A stretch of DNA of 29,958 nt from Mycobacterium botniense (lineage in GTDB: Bacteria > Actinomycetota > Actinomycetes > Mycobacteriales > Mycobacteriaceae). Location: positions 1 to 29,958 of the forward strand of contig NZ_BLKW01000001.1 in assembly GCF_010723305.1 (NCBI RefSeq). Reading direction: 5' to 3'. Under the pieces are notes generated by a model. The model searched no databases. It saw only the letters and a list, made by a program, of their open reading frames with translations, and was not told the DNA's origin. Numbering within the stretch: the stretch's first letter is position 1; every line of letters begins with the position of its first letter. Of the stretch, positions 9,982 through 17,464 are shown in pieces. The position numbers and the translations under genes were made by a program.

Positions 9982-10503
9982 TTAGGCGAAACGACGGCGG
10001 AGTTGGCGCAGCAGCAGTAACGCTAACAAACTGGCGGCAATAGCTACCGTCATCGGGACGAAGAACCGGGTGGGGGCGGGAGCGGAGGTGTCGTCCGTCA
10101 TCGGATTGCGGGCGGCGGCGACCGCCGACTTCGCGTGTGCAGCTGCCTCTTTGGCTGCGGTGGCTAGCTGACCGTTGGTTTCGATCCGGCGCTGGTCGGC
10201 TGGTTTCGGCTGGGCAGCTTCAGTGGCTTTAGCGGCAGCCTTCTTAGCCGTTGCCTTCTTGGTGGCCGTCTTTTTTGCCGGGGCTTTTTTAACCGGCGCC
10301 TTCTGTGCTTTCTTTGCGGCCTTAGCGGCTGGCTTCTTGGCCGGCGCTTTCTTAACTGCTTTTTCCGCGGGCGGCTCTACCGTTGGCTCAGGGGGCGTTG
10401 CGGGCGGCTGTGATGAATCCGGTGTGGAGGCGATATCAGGCACCCTGTCAGGTGGCGCCGGTTCCGTGTCGCGCTGGCGGGGTGGATCCTGCGGGTCTGC
10501 CAT
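9982..10503 (-). CDS. hns: H-NS-like Lys/Ala-rich protein with C-terminal membrane anchor
   Basis: 173 residues. The first 50 are acidic and Pro-rich; 50-105 are PAKK/KKA repeats like histone H1 tails (VKKAPAKKPAAKAAKK and similar). Then comes a linker, and a single transmembrane segment at the C terminus (VPMTVAIAASLLALLLL) followed by RQLRRRFA. This matches the layout of M. tuberculosis Rv3852, annotated as H-NS-like. It is longer than that 134-residue protein, mainly through extra Pro-rich and repeat sequence. The start at 10503 has AAGGAG nine bases upstream. The protein could tether DNA to the membrane, but that is inference; the label H-NS is traditional and not a fold assignment. Confidence 0.85.
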   Translation of the reverse strand: MADPQDPPRQRDTEPAPPDRVPDIASTPDSSQPPATPPEPTVEPPAEKAVKKAPAKKPAAKAAKKAQKAPVKKAPAKKTATKKATAKKAAAKATEAAQPKPADQRRIETNGQLATAAKEAAAHAKSAVAAARNPMTDDTSAPAPTRFFVPMTVAIAASLLALLLLRQLRRRFA

Positions 10504-10605
10504 GTGGCTGCTCCTTTGCCGTGTCTCGTCGCGCGCGCCCGTCGCGAACACCAGCAGTCCCGACCCATCATGCCAGCACGGACGGCCGCAGTGTCCGGCG
10601 CGGGC

Positions 10606-11114
10606 TCACCGCCAGAACTGCCGCCGCACCGCCCACAGCGCAGCGCCGCCCACCACTGCCAAGGTCGCGGCTACGAACGGCCAGAGCGGGACACCGTCAC
10701 CGGGGTGAGTGGGGAAGGTGGGCGGGCCGGGGCGGCCAGTGCCGGGCACGGTGAGCCGAAACGACCATGAGCCCGCTACCACGTGTCCATCAGCCGAGGT
10801 CACGCGGTAGTTCACCGTGTAGGGGCCGACCGGGCCCAGGGGGCGTAATGCGATGCTGACGGTGGCACCCGCACCTGCGGTTGACCAGTGGACCAGATGT
10901 TGCCGTCCGGCCCGACAACGGTCATCGCGGCGAAGCCGCTCTGCAGCTCTTCATTGAAGGTGGCCGTGACACGTGCGGGACTGGTCGTGACCGCGGCATT
11001 CTCGGGTGGGTCGGCTGCTACCCGGGTGGCATGGGCCGCCGCCAGAGCGCTCGACGACACCAGCAGCGCCGTGACCAAAACGGCGACGGCGACCATCCGC
11101 ATCATGTTTGTCAT
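10606..11114 (-). CDS. CopC-domain exported membrane protein, one frameshift
   Basis: About 169 residues after repair; sits at the Rv3851 position. An N-terminal signal peptide (MVAVAVLVTALLVSSSALA) is followed directly by the CopC-type start AAHATRVAADPPENAAV. The Greek-key sheet motifs VTATFNEEL and YRVTSADGHVVAGSWSF come next, then a C-terminal membrane helix (VPLWPFVAATLAVVGGAALW) and a basic tail. CopC domains bind copper in the periplasm; here His28 would be the mature N terminus, the typical Cu(II) ligand. The frame breaks near 10875 (between GQPQV and the GATVSIAL strand). About 100 bases separate it from the downstream H-NS-like gene. Confidence 0.82.
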
Positions 11115-11178
11115 GCTGCGCCACTTTCACCGTTCAGCCCGAGGCGGCGGACGCGCGAGCGGCCATATGGTGTGACGG

Positions 11179-11834
11179 TCATTCCAGCCCCAATCGCGCC
11201 ATCAAGTCGGCTTCGATACCGTCGAGCTGTCTGGCGATCGCGGAGTGGGTGGCGCGTCGACGTGCAGCGGGCATGGTTTCTGCAGCGGTAATAGCGGCGG
11301 ACAGATCGGCTAGCCGGTCACTCACGGCGGCCACGAACTGCTGGGTTTCGCCGTCTCGGGGTTTCTTGTCCTGCACCGCTCGGGTGAGTGCTCGGCACCG
11401 GCCACCCGGGCCGACAGTCGCGCACCATGCCCGGAGAATCGCCCGATCTGGGCCAACGGGATGCCCAGCCGGTCCGCGCGACGCTGGTCGATGAGTCCAC
11501 GGGCCGCCATCGCCGCCCGGTACACCAGTGGCACCAGGATCGGGGCGAGCAATCGAGATACCGTCAAAACCCGGCGGATACGAGTAGGTGACAGCAGCTT
11601 ACCCTCGCGAGCCGCTTTGAGTTGGGCCTCAGCGATCTTGAGCGCGGCACGATCGCTCTCCCGCTGAGCCTGCAACTGCGCTTTGAGCGCTTTGGCTTCA
11701 GCCCGCTGGGCGGATTTGATGCGCCGTGCTTCATTCTTTGCGGCCAGCTTGGCCTCCAGCTTGGCGCGGGCCTTGAGCGCCCGGCTCTCGGCGCGACGAG
11801 TCGCGCGGCTCTTTCGCTTACGGAACAGACCCAT
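11179..11834 (-). CDS. Rv3850-like coiled-coil protein, one frameshift
   Basis: Restored to about 218 residues. Residues 1-75 are a very basic, Ala/Lys/Arg-rich helix (RAESRALKARAKLEAKLAAK and onward) likely to form a coiled coil. A hydrophobic segment follows at about 88-108 (VSRLLAPILVPLVYRAAMAA), then a polar helical C-terminal domain. The break is near 11390, where one missing base separates ARVAGAE from LTRAVQDKKPRDGETQQF. The start at 11834 follows GGGAGG. It has no known enzyme motif; family function is unknown. It leads the minus-strand group with the CopC-like, H-NS-like and rraA genes. Confidence 0.82.
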
Positions 11835-11971
11835 TCCCGCCGCCTCCCGAATTGTCGTGCACTCTCGCGACGTGTGCGATCCGAGCCCACCCTAATCGGC
11901 AGCGGTCGACGGCTGTGGGCCAGGTGAGGGACAGATGGGGCAGATGGCCGCGTTATGCCACCCGCGAAAGC

Positions 11972-12370
11972 TCATGTGTCCAGATGCTCTTTACGGCGTA
12001 GCTCGTTGACACGATCTTCGATGTCTTGCTGGGCCTCAGGCGATAAGTCAACCAGCCGCCCCACGATGCGGCGAATATTTTCGTCCCGCATGGTGGCCAG
12101 CCACGACAACTCCTTGTCGAGTTTTTCGTAGTACTCGTCGTCGGTGAAGTAGGCCGGTTTGATCCGGAAAAAGTTCGCAAGCGCCGCCATTGTCGCTGCC
12201 GAGGGGTTCGTGCGGTTGCCGGAGCGCAGTTGCGAGAGGTAAGGAGCCGACATCGTGATGCCCTCGGCCTTCAGCGCTGCGATGACCTCAGCGGAGGTAT
12301 GCGGTCCCCGTCCAGGCGGATATACGGTGTCGAACAGTCGGTTCAGGCGGGCAGCGAACGTCGTGCTCAT
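11972..12370 (-). CDS. espR: Nucleoid-associated regulator EspR
   Basis: 132 residues, same length as M. tuberculosis EspR and intact. The N-terminal helix-turn-helix (residues 1-65) includes the extended form typical of EspR: TFAARLNRLFDTVYPPGRGP, ITMSAPYLSQLRSGNRTNPS and AALANFFRIKPAYF. The C-terminal helices WLATMRDENIRRIVGRLVDL and QQDIEDRVNELRRKEH form the dimerisation domain. EspR bridges distant DNA sites and activates the ESX-1 substrate operon espACD. GGAGG lies 8 bases before the ATG. The gene has a long upstream non-coding region (12371-12911), as expected for a regulated global factor. Confidence 0.96.
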   Translation of the reverse strand: MSTTFAARLNRLFDTVYPPGRGPHTSAEVIAALKAEGITMSAPYLSQLRSGNRTNPSAATMAALANFFRIKPAYFTDDEYYEKLDKELSWLATMRDENIRRIVGRLVDLSPEAQQDIEDRVNELRRKEHLDT

Positions 12371-12911
12371 CGATATGACCTCCACCGGGCTTGCGAGAGT
12401 GAATGGTTGCCTGCACGTATTTGCTGATCATGGTAGCGAGAGTTGTGTCCACAACCAAGTGCAAACTGCACAAATCGCTGACGCGGCGGCAACCTGCGTG
12501 GTAGGGATATCGAGAAACGTGAAGCTACTCCCACAGAGCAATCCCGAAGGACGCGGATTTCGGCTCGTATCCACGGGATGCACTACAGACACTGGGTAGC
12601 GGAGCGTTACGGTTATAGTGTCTGAGGGAATCTGGCGGTCCTACGCCGCTGACGTCACCCGGCGTCAAGCAACGCACACACTATTGTGTCGAATCCGGAA
12701 ACCACTTTGCTGTGGGTTCTGGGGGATCGCGGCAAGCGTCCAATGGCGCGTGCAGAACCGGCCGTCATGGCCGCCTGCCGGCGTCGGCGACAGAGGGCTA
12801 AGCGACCGGGTTCACCCGCCACCGGGCCGATACATTCGGGGCTTTCGGGGACGTGGCCCGACTGAGTGGCGGCGCCCCCGGTCCAAGCCGGGCTCGGGAA
12901 TTTGACACCGG
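12371..12911. other. 541-base region upstream of espR, probable regulatory DNA
   Basis: No convincing gene. The plus frame 12618-12905 is Arg/Pro-rich with no family resemblance. In M. tuberculosis a gene (Rv3848) occupies this slot; I do not recognise it here. The region holds two exact matches to TTTGC[TC][GA], the half-site reported for EspR, at 12420-12426 and 12706-12712. It also holds an inverted GCAAA at 12461. These could be autoregulatory sites, though such a short motif is weak evidence on its own. Confidence 0.4.
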
Positions 12912-13445
12912 TTATGCAGCAAGCAGCATGGCCAGGATCGCAGTGTCGGGATGGCTAATAGGGTCGACGCCGACCCGACTCACCATCGAGGTGACGGTAC
13001 CGTCGGCCTCGGCTTCGACCCAGGCCGCGCGGTGTTCCAGGCCCAGATGCGGCAGCCCGGGCAGCAGTACGCAGCCCGATGCCGCCCCAGCACATTCCGG
13101 CAGTGACGGTGTGGTTTCCGACGGGGGGTGCAGCATCATTAATGCGGGCGGCTGCTGATCGGAGAAATAGCCGGGTGGAATAGCCGAGTCACCGACGACT
13201 GTCCCTTCAGCAAGCACCAAACCCACAGTGCCGGGTTCCGGTTCGTCCGGCAGTTCTTCGCGAGCGCCGAACACCGTTGTGGTGGAGAGCAATCCGGGGA
13301 GTGATGCCACCCACACCGCGACCCGTAGAAGTTGGGCCCACTCCTTCGTCGAATCGGGCCACCGTCCAGAAATCACGAACCCCTTCAACGTGCCGTGGGA
13401 ATGGAACGGGGTGACTTCAACCGCCCGGCCTGACCCTGTTCCCAT
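12912..13445 (-). CDS. Conserved hypothetical protein, Rv3847-like
   Basis: 177 residues, intact, highly recognisable as the mycobacterial Rv3847 family: VTPFHSHGTLKGFVISGRWP near the N terminus and GLEHRAAWVEAEADGTVTSM near the C terminus. It has no signal peptide, membrane segment or catalytic motif that I can identify; it looks like a cytosolic alpha/beta protein. The start at 13445 (MGTGSGRAVEV) has GGAGG about 5 bases upstream. It follows sodA on the same strand but is separated from it by a strong hairpin, so it probably has its own promoter within 13446-13570. Function unknown. Confidence 0.85.
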   Translation of the reverse strand: MGTGSGRAVEVTPFHSHGTLKGFVISGRWPDSTKEWAQLLRVAVWVASLPGLLSTTTVFGAREELPDEPEPGTVGLVLAEGTVVGDSAIPPGYFSDQQPPALMMLHPPSETTPSLPECAGAASGCVLLPGLPHLGLEHRAAWVEAEADGTVTSMVSRVGVDPISHPDTAILAMLLAA

Positions 13446-13572
13446 TGCGCCCTCCGCTATACCTCCCATTCGGGGTAACGCGACATTTGGTGGATGAAAC
13501 GTCGATTAGACCAGGATGCGCCCCACGTGCGTGGCGTGCAAGCCGACACGGGTAGGGAGACAGGGCGAAAGT

Positions 13573-13603
13573 CGGGCGCCACACGACGCGCATGTGGCGC
13601 CCG
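13573..13603 (-). terminator. Hairpin downstream of sodA
   Basis: Perfect 11-base stem: CGGGCGCCACA at 13573-13583 pairs with TGTGGCGCCCG at 13593-13603 around a 9-base loop. It lies 77 bases past the restored sodA stop and lacks a U tract, as many mycobacterial terminators do. Likely ends the sodA transcript before the Rv3847-like gene. Confidence 0.6.
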
Positions 13604-13664
13604 GGCAGGTTCAGCCGGAGTCAGCGTGCGGAGCGTTACGCGAACGACGCAGCCCGCAGACCAG

Positions 13665-13691
13665 GTCAGCCGGCGATGGTCAGCCGGCGAT
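13665..13691. repeat. 13-base direct repeat over the sodA stop codon
   Basis: GTCAGCCGGCGAT occurs at 13665-13677 and 13679-13691. Read on minus, the upstream copy encodes the last residues Ile-Ala-Gly and the stop of restored sodA, and the second copy repeats this just after the stop. Looks like a small tandem duplication. Confidence 0.7.
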
Positions 13692-14302
13692 CAGCCCCTG
13701 GTCTTCGAGGTGGCCGCTGCGTAGCGTTCCTGCACATCCGCCCAGTTGACAACGTTCCAAAACGCCTTGGCGAAGTCCGCCTTGACGTTCTTGTACTGCA
13801 AGTAGAAGGCGTGCTCCCACATGTCGAGCATCAGCAGCGGCACGATGCCCAGCGGAAAGTTGGATTGGTGGTCGTAGACCTGGAATACCAACAACTTGTT
13901 GGCAAGGCTATCGTAGCCGAGGGCCGCCCACCCTGAACCCATCACGGTGGTGGCAGCTGCGGTGAATTGGGCGCGGAATTTGTCGAACGAGCCGAACGCG
14001 TCGTCGATAGCTGCCGCAAGTTCCCCGGTCGGCTTGTCACCACCGTTGGGTGACAGGTTCTTCCACCACAGGGTGTGGTTGATGTGGCCGCCCAGATTGA
14101 ACGCCAGGCTCTTCTCCCACAGGGCGGTCGCGGAGTGGTCATCTTTGGCGCGAGCCTCTTCGAGTTTTTCGAGGGCGTCGTTTGCGCCTTTGACGTATGT
14201 CGCGTGGTGTTTGCTGTGGTGAAGCTCGTTGATCTGCCCCGAGATGTGCGGCTCCAGCGCTCCGTAGTCCCAGTCCAGGTCGGGCAAGGTGTATACAGCC
14301 AC
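13680..14302 (-). CDS. sodA: Superoxide dismutase, Fe/Mn type, 3'-end frameshift
   Basis: Detoxifies superoxide. Metal ligands are at the standard places: His28 (ELHHSKHH), His76 ([10 protein letters not shown]), Asp160 and His164 ([12 protein letters not shown]). His145 in QVYDHQ is as in the iron enzyme of M. tuberculosis. There is no signal peptide; in pathogenic mycobacteria the enzyme is nevertheless exported. The start is GTG 14302 ([14 protein letters not shown]) with AAGGAAGG six bases upstream; the in-frame region further upstream is not homologous. The frame ends at 13691 after KTRG because one C/G is missing; adding it gives GLIAG and a stop at 13680-13682, the normal C terminus. 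About 207 residues. Confidence 0.97.
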
Positions 14303-14443
14303 GTGGTTCCTTCCTTGATCGTCGATTTCGTTGTGACGCTCTCCTCGCAAGCTCCGTGCTGGCGCACGGCCCTACTCAACACTGCTCCATGACTGCGTCG
14401 GCCGCAACAACGCTGCGGTGACGCCTACCCGGTGCGGGCCGGT
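14303..14443. promoter_or_regulatory. sodA upstream region
   Basis: The 141 bases upstream of sodA contain a perfect 6-base inverted repeat CCGTGC-TGGC-GCACGG (14354-14369) and a TTGAGT on minus that could be a -35, with no clear partner -10. Some regulation of sodA from here is expected, but no specific site can be assigned. Confidence 0.35.
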
Positions 14444-14653
14444 TCAGAACACAACGATAACGGCGAGGATCGCGAGCAACACCAGCGCGATCAGCCCGGC
14501 GCGCAAACCCGCGACGAGATAGGAGCGGTTCCAGGCCGGCGAGTCGGAAAACCACGGCGCCGATGACGCCGCTGGCCGCGGCCCGATGGGATGCATGACC
14601 ATCAAACCACCCTGACCTGCACGTTCAATGTGGCCCCCAGTGAGGTGAATCAC
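14444..14653 (-). CDS. Small membrane protein
   Basis: Up to 69 residues; the real start may be the internal Met at 14602 (MVMHPIGPRPAASS), giving about 52. The N-terminal half is polar with SAPWFSDSPAWNRS. The C-terminal half is one strong transmembrane segment (LRAGLIALVLLAILAVIVVF) ending at the last residue. Composition and the clear helix support a real gene; it has no recognised family. It sits upstream of sodA on the same strand with a 141-base gap, so it probably has a separate transcript. Confidence 0.55.
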   Translation of the reverse strand: MIHLTGGHIERAGQGGLMVMHPIGPRPAASSAPWFSDSPAWNRSYLVAGLRAGLIALVLLAILAVIVVF

Positions 14654-14784
14654 AACGGCAACTCGTGGTCGCGATCATAGCGCCTTGTGAACCTCGACGA
14701 AAATTGTCTCGCCGAGAGCGTCATGAGCTGCGCGTTCACCCCCGAGAGCGGCAGTGCTGAGCACGGATGGCCCCACAACCTGCC

Positions 14785-14823
14785 CAGTCGACCTGCTCAG
14801 TCGACCTGCTCAGTCGACCTGCT
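14785..14823. repeat. 13-base tandem repeat, three copies
   Basis: CAGTCGACCTGCT is repeated three times head to tail (14785, 14798, 14811), followed by a degenerate fourth start (AAGTCAACCC). It overlaps the stop codon of the phosphatase-like gene. A minisatellite of this type may vary in copy number among strains. Confidence 0.85.
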
Positions 14824-15960
14824 AAGTCAACCCGAAGACCAACGACCCGAACGCATCGATGAGCGCCATGGCTGAATCCCGCGCTGCCACGTCGGCAGCG
14901 AGATTCTGCACCACGTAGCCGATGTCACCGATCACTGATTGGGGGAACTGAGCTATCGCGGCGCCGACGCTGTACACGCCGGCCGCAAGCGCATCCTGGA
15001 TCGTCGTCGCGTTGCCGGTGAGGGCGGCCTCGACCAGGTTGTAGATCGCCATCTGCGGCGGGGTGATCACGTCCCGGAAGTCGACGATGAGCTGCGTCAG
15101 CAATCCCGGATCTTGCGGAATGGGTTGCCCGTCGAAGCTGACCAGCGTCCATCCCTCCGTGGGGTTGCCTTCGAGTTCCACCACGCCGGCGTTGGGCAGG
15201 AACGGGTGTTTTTCCGGGCTGAGCACCGCTTCGACGAAGCGTGGCAAGAAGATCGCCAGATCGGGGTTTTTCGCGTTGAGCAGAGTCCAGGTGCTGATCG
15301 CCGCCTCACCGGAAAACGCGACATCGGTGACCTGGCCGTTCGCGCTGACGATCGGGTTGGCCAACGCGTCGGCATACATCGTGGCAACAGCGTTGCTGAA
15401 GTAGTCCTCGAAGGCGATCCCGTTGAAGTCCAACGAGCCCGGCATCGGCACGAATTCGTAGCCAAACGCCCACGTCAGCAGGGTCAGGTCGTAGAGGATA
15501 CCGCCGGGGCCCGAATACGGGTCGCCCGCGTAGATGCCGCCACCGATCTCGTTGAGCCCGGAAAGTATGTGCGGAGTCTCCTGCTCGAGCGCGGCGAAGG
15601 GCGCTGCGGTCTGCGCCATCCGGATGTTTTGCCCTCGAAGATCCCGGCCACCGCGTCCGGGCTGCCGAGCTGATTGGCGAGTTGGGTTCCCACCTCTTGT
15701 GCCTCGTCCTGGCCAAGGTCGCTCAGCGGCGACCCGGGCAGCACGTTGCCGGCAACGACTCCTGTCGACACCGTCTGTCCGTGCCGCACGAGGTCGAGGA
15801 CGATGTCCTCCTCGCCAGCGGTGAGTGCGACGTCACCGCCGCGGGGGCCGGCGGGCGGCGGGGTGGCCGGGATGACGGCGACGACGCCAGCGCCGGCAAC
15901 GGCAACACCAGCGGCAATGCAGCCGAATAATTGACTCTGCTGCTGAGATATCTTAGGCAT
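14822..15960 (-). CDS. Exported histidine-phosphatase-like protein, one frameshift, second His apparently missing
   Basis: About 379 residues after repair. The N terminus has a signal-like hydrophobic segment (LFGCIAAGVAVAGAGVVAVI) and a Pro-rich linker. The histidine phosphatase core follows: LDLVRHGQT (catalytic RHG) and RMAQTA, the second Arg site. Next are LNEIGGGIYAG, the Glu region, and FSGEAAISTW where SHGxAI is expected. The last position lacks the second catalytic His, so activity is doubtful. A C-terminal extension (about 150 residues) is hydrophobic and Ala-rich. The frame breaks near 15628, where a TTTT run should be TTTTT (restoring GKNIRMAQTA). Start at 15960 (MPKISQQQSQLF). Related proteins occur in several slow-growing mycobacteria. 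Function unknown. Confidence 0.78.
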
Positions 15961-15985
15961 GGTCTCAGGCCTCTCACAGGCTGTG

Positions 15986-16025
15986 CCTCTATTATTTATA
16001 ATGAGTGGACTATACAAATACTTTG
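15986..16025. other. AT-rich tract
   Basis: About 28% G+C over 40 bases in a genome of roughly 64%. It contains ATTAT-TT-ATAAT (an inverted repeat) and a perfect -10 hexamer TATAAT on plus (15997-16002). It could be an easily melted element or the promoter of the phosphatase-like gene. Confidence 0.6.
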
Positions 16026-16034
16026 CTGCAATTT

Positions 16035-16049
16035 CACCGCTGAGCGGTG
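16035..16049. repeat. 15-base palindrome
   Basis: CACCGCT-G-AGCGGTG: seven-base arms and a one-base centre, perfect. The size and symmetry are those of a dimeric repressor site upstream of the phosphatase-like gene. Confidence 0.55.
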
Positions 16050-16152
16050 CGTGGATTCGTCCGCTCGGTGGGCACTGTGTTTAGTTAGCGCGGCAATGGG
16101 TTTCGCTCGACCAGCGGCTGGCCTGTCGATGACGATCGGCGATCGGCTCATG

Positions 16153-16250
16153 TTATCCACAGGTTCCTCATCGATATCCGTATTGACACGACGTCAATGA
16201 TGTGCTGACCCACAAACCCCTGTGGATAAAGCTGTGGAAATTGTGGATAG
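16153..16250. other. Cluster of DnaA-box-like nonamers with nested inverted repeats
   Basis: TTATCCACAGG (16153-16163) and CCTGTGGATAA (16219-16229) are perfect 11-base inverted repeats; each contains the exact E. coli DnaA box TTATCCACA. Near their shared centre lies another perfect inverted repeat, ATTGAC-ACGAC-GTCAAT (16182-16198; centre 190 versus 191 for the outer pair). Two further nonamers, TGTGGAAAT (16233-16241) and TGTGGATAG (16242-16250), adjoin the right arm. The mycobacterial box is usually given as TTGTCCACA, one base different. Whether DnaA binds here is inference. Confidence 0.6.
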
Positions 16251-16422
16251 CGGGAAGTAGCTGCGGCCTGCCGTCGACCGGGCGTCCGGCTGTGTGGCGC
16301 GGGCCGCGACCGACCGCCGAGAGCGCCAAGCCGATCTCCGAAAAGCCGACGAACTGCGGCGGAGCTGCCAGTCTGGAGGCGACCGTGATCCACGCGCGAT
16401 GCGTGCGAAGACCGGCCGCCGT

Positions 16423-16428
16423 TAGGCT
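16423..16428 (+). promoter_or_regulatory. Candidate -10 of the DUF4328 gene
   Basis: TAGGCT six bases before GTG 16435, the leaderless arrangement. It supports GTG 16435 as the start. Confidence 0.5.
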
Positions 16429-16434
16429 GAGCGG

Positions 16435-17460
16435 GTGATCCAAGTGTGCTCTCAGTGCGGCACGCGGTGGAATGTGCGCGACCGCCAGCGCATGTGGTGT
16501 CCCCGCTGCCGCGGCGCGCTACTGGCGCCGTTGCCGGAGGCCGACCCGCGGTGGAGCGCACAGGGACCGACCCAGGCGCCGGTCACCGCCAGCCAGCGTC
16601 CAGCGCCGCAGCTGCCACCGGGCTACCGGTGGATCGCGGTGCGTCCGGGTGCTCCGCCGCCGCGGCGGCCGCCACGCAAACCTCTTGGGCCCACTCCGCG
16701 CTACACCGTCATACCGCGGTGGAGTCTGGCCGATCAGGTCGGCGAAGCCGCCCAGCAGCGGGCGTCACCGGTACGGCAGGGGCCGCCGGCGACGACGGTA
16801 CATACGACCTTGTTCGCCACCCTCGTGGTGTTCGCCATCGCCGCACTGGTGTATGTGGTGCGATACGTGTTGCTGGTCATCAATCGCAACACATTGCTGA
16901 ACCCGCTGGTGGCTGCGGCTGCGGTCTGGCTTGGAGTAGGAGTGAGCCTGGCGGCGATCGCAGCGGTGATCGCGTGCGCCGTGGTGTTGATCCGATGGCT
17001 GATTGCGCGGCGAGCCGCCGCGTTCATGCACTATGGCCGGCACGAGCCGCGCCCCGGCTGGAGTTTGTGGGCGGGCTGCCTGGTCCCGCTGGTGAACCTG
17101 GCGTGGGCCCCGGTGTACGTCATCGAGCTGGCCATGCTCGAAAAGCTCTATGCCCGGTTACGGAGGCCGATCCTGATGTGGTGGATCGTGTGGATCGCCA
17201 GCACCGGGGTATCGGTTTTTGCTATCGCGACCAGTCGGGCCCACGACGCGCAGGGAATCGCGAATAACACTGTCGCGATGACGCTCGGCTATCTGCTGGC
17301 GGCGGCGACACTGGCGACTCTCGTGCGAGTGTTCGATGGGTTTGAGCGCAAACCGATTGAACGGCCTGCGCATCGGTGGGTGGTGGTGCCCGTGGACGGG
17401 CAGGGCTCCCTGTCCCCCGCCGCCACGGTTGAGCTGCAGGGCCGGGAACCGGCAGCATAG
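16435..17460 (+). CDS. Zinc-ribbon DUF4328 membrane protein (Rv3843c-like)
   Basis: 341 residues, intact, equal in size to Rv3843c. A zinc ribbon opens the protein: C5-x2-C8 and C22-x2-C25 (VCSQCGTRWNV, MWCPRC). A Pro/Arg-rich linker follows (about 35-105), then about five to six transmembrane segments beginning at TTLFATLVVFAIAALVYVV and ending near GYLLAAATLATLVRVF. The loop GWSLWAGCLVPLVNLAWAP is typical of the DUF4328 domain. Function is unknown; a cytosolic zinc ribbon joined to a membrane domain suggests a sensing or scaffold role. It is followed by glpQ1 with a 4-base gap, so the two are probably one transcript. Confidence 0.88.
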   Translation: MIQVCSQCGTRWNVRDRQRMWCPRCRGALLAPLPEADPRWSAQGPTQAPVTASQRPAPQLPPGYRWIAVRPGAPPPRRPPRKPLGPTPRYTVIPRWSLADQVGEAAQQRASPVRQGPPATTVHTTLFATLVVFAIAALVYVVRYVLLVINRNTLLNPLVAAAAVWLGVGVSLAAIAAVIACAVVLIRWLIARRAAAFMHYGRHEPRPGWSLWAGCLVPLVNLAWAPVYVIELAMLEKLYARLRRPILMWWIVWIASTGVSVFAIATSRAHDAQGIANNTVAMTLGYLLAAATLATLVRVFDGFERKPIERPAHRWVVVPVDGQGSLSPAATVELQGREPAA

Positions 17461-17464
17461 GGGT

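Larger units (their letters stand above)
15961..16434. other. Large divergent intergenic region with AT-rich tract and DnaA-box-like cluster
   Basis: A 474-base gap between divergent genes with no credible reading frame. From left to right: a 40-base AT-rich tract (15986-16025, 11 G/C by hand count) containing TATAAT; a 15-base palindrome (16035-16049); a pair of 11-base inverted repeats carrying TTATCCACA; and two more TGTGGA-type nonamers. Promoters for both flanking genes must also lie here. It is the most structured non-coding stretch in the window. Confidence 0.7.

Noticed and set aside
12618..12905. 95-residue plus frame upstream of espR
   Set aside because: Low-complexity Arg/Pro/Gly translation, no ribosome site, no resemblance to Rv3848 or another family that I know.
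12850..12910. tRNA-like GC-rich stem sequence
   Set aside because: No T-loop GGTTCGANTCC, no anticodon arm, no cloverleaf could be drawn.
14687..14875. 62-residue plus frame over the tandem repeat
   Set aside because: Runs through the minisatellite and the 3' end of the opposite gene; no homology.
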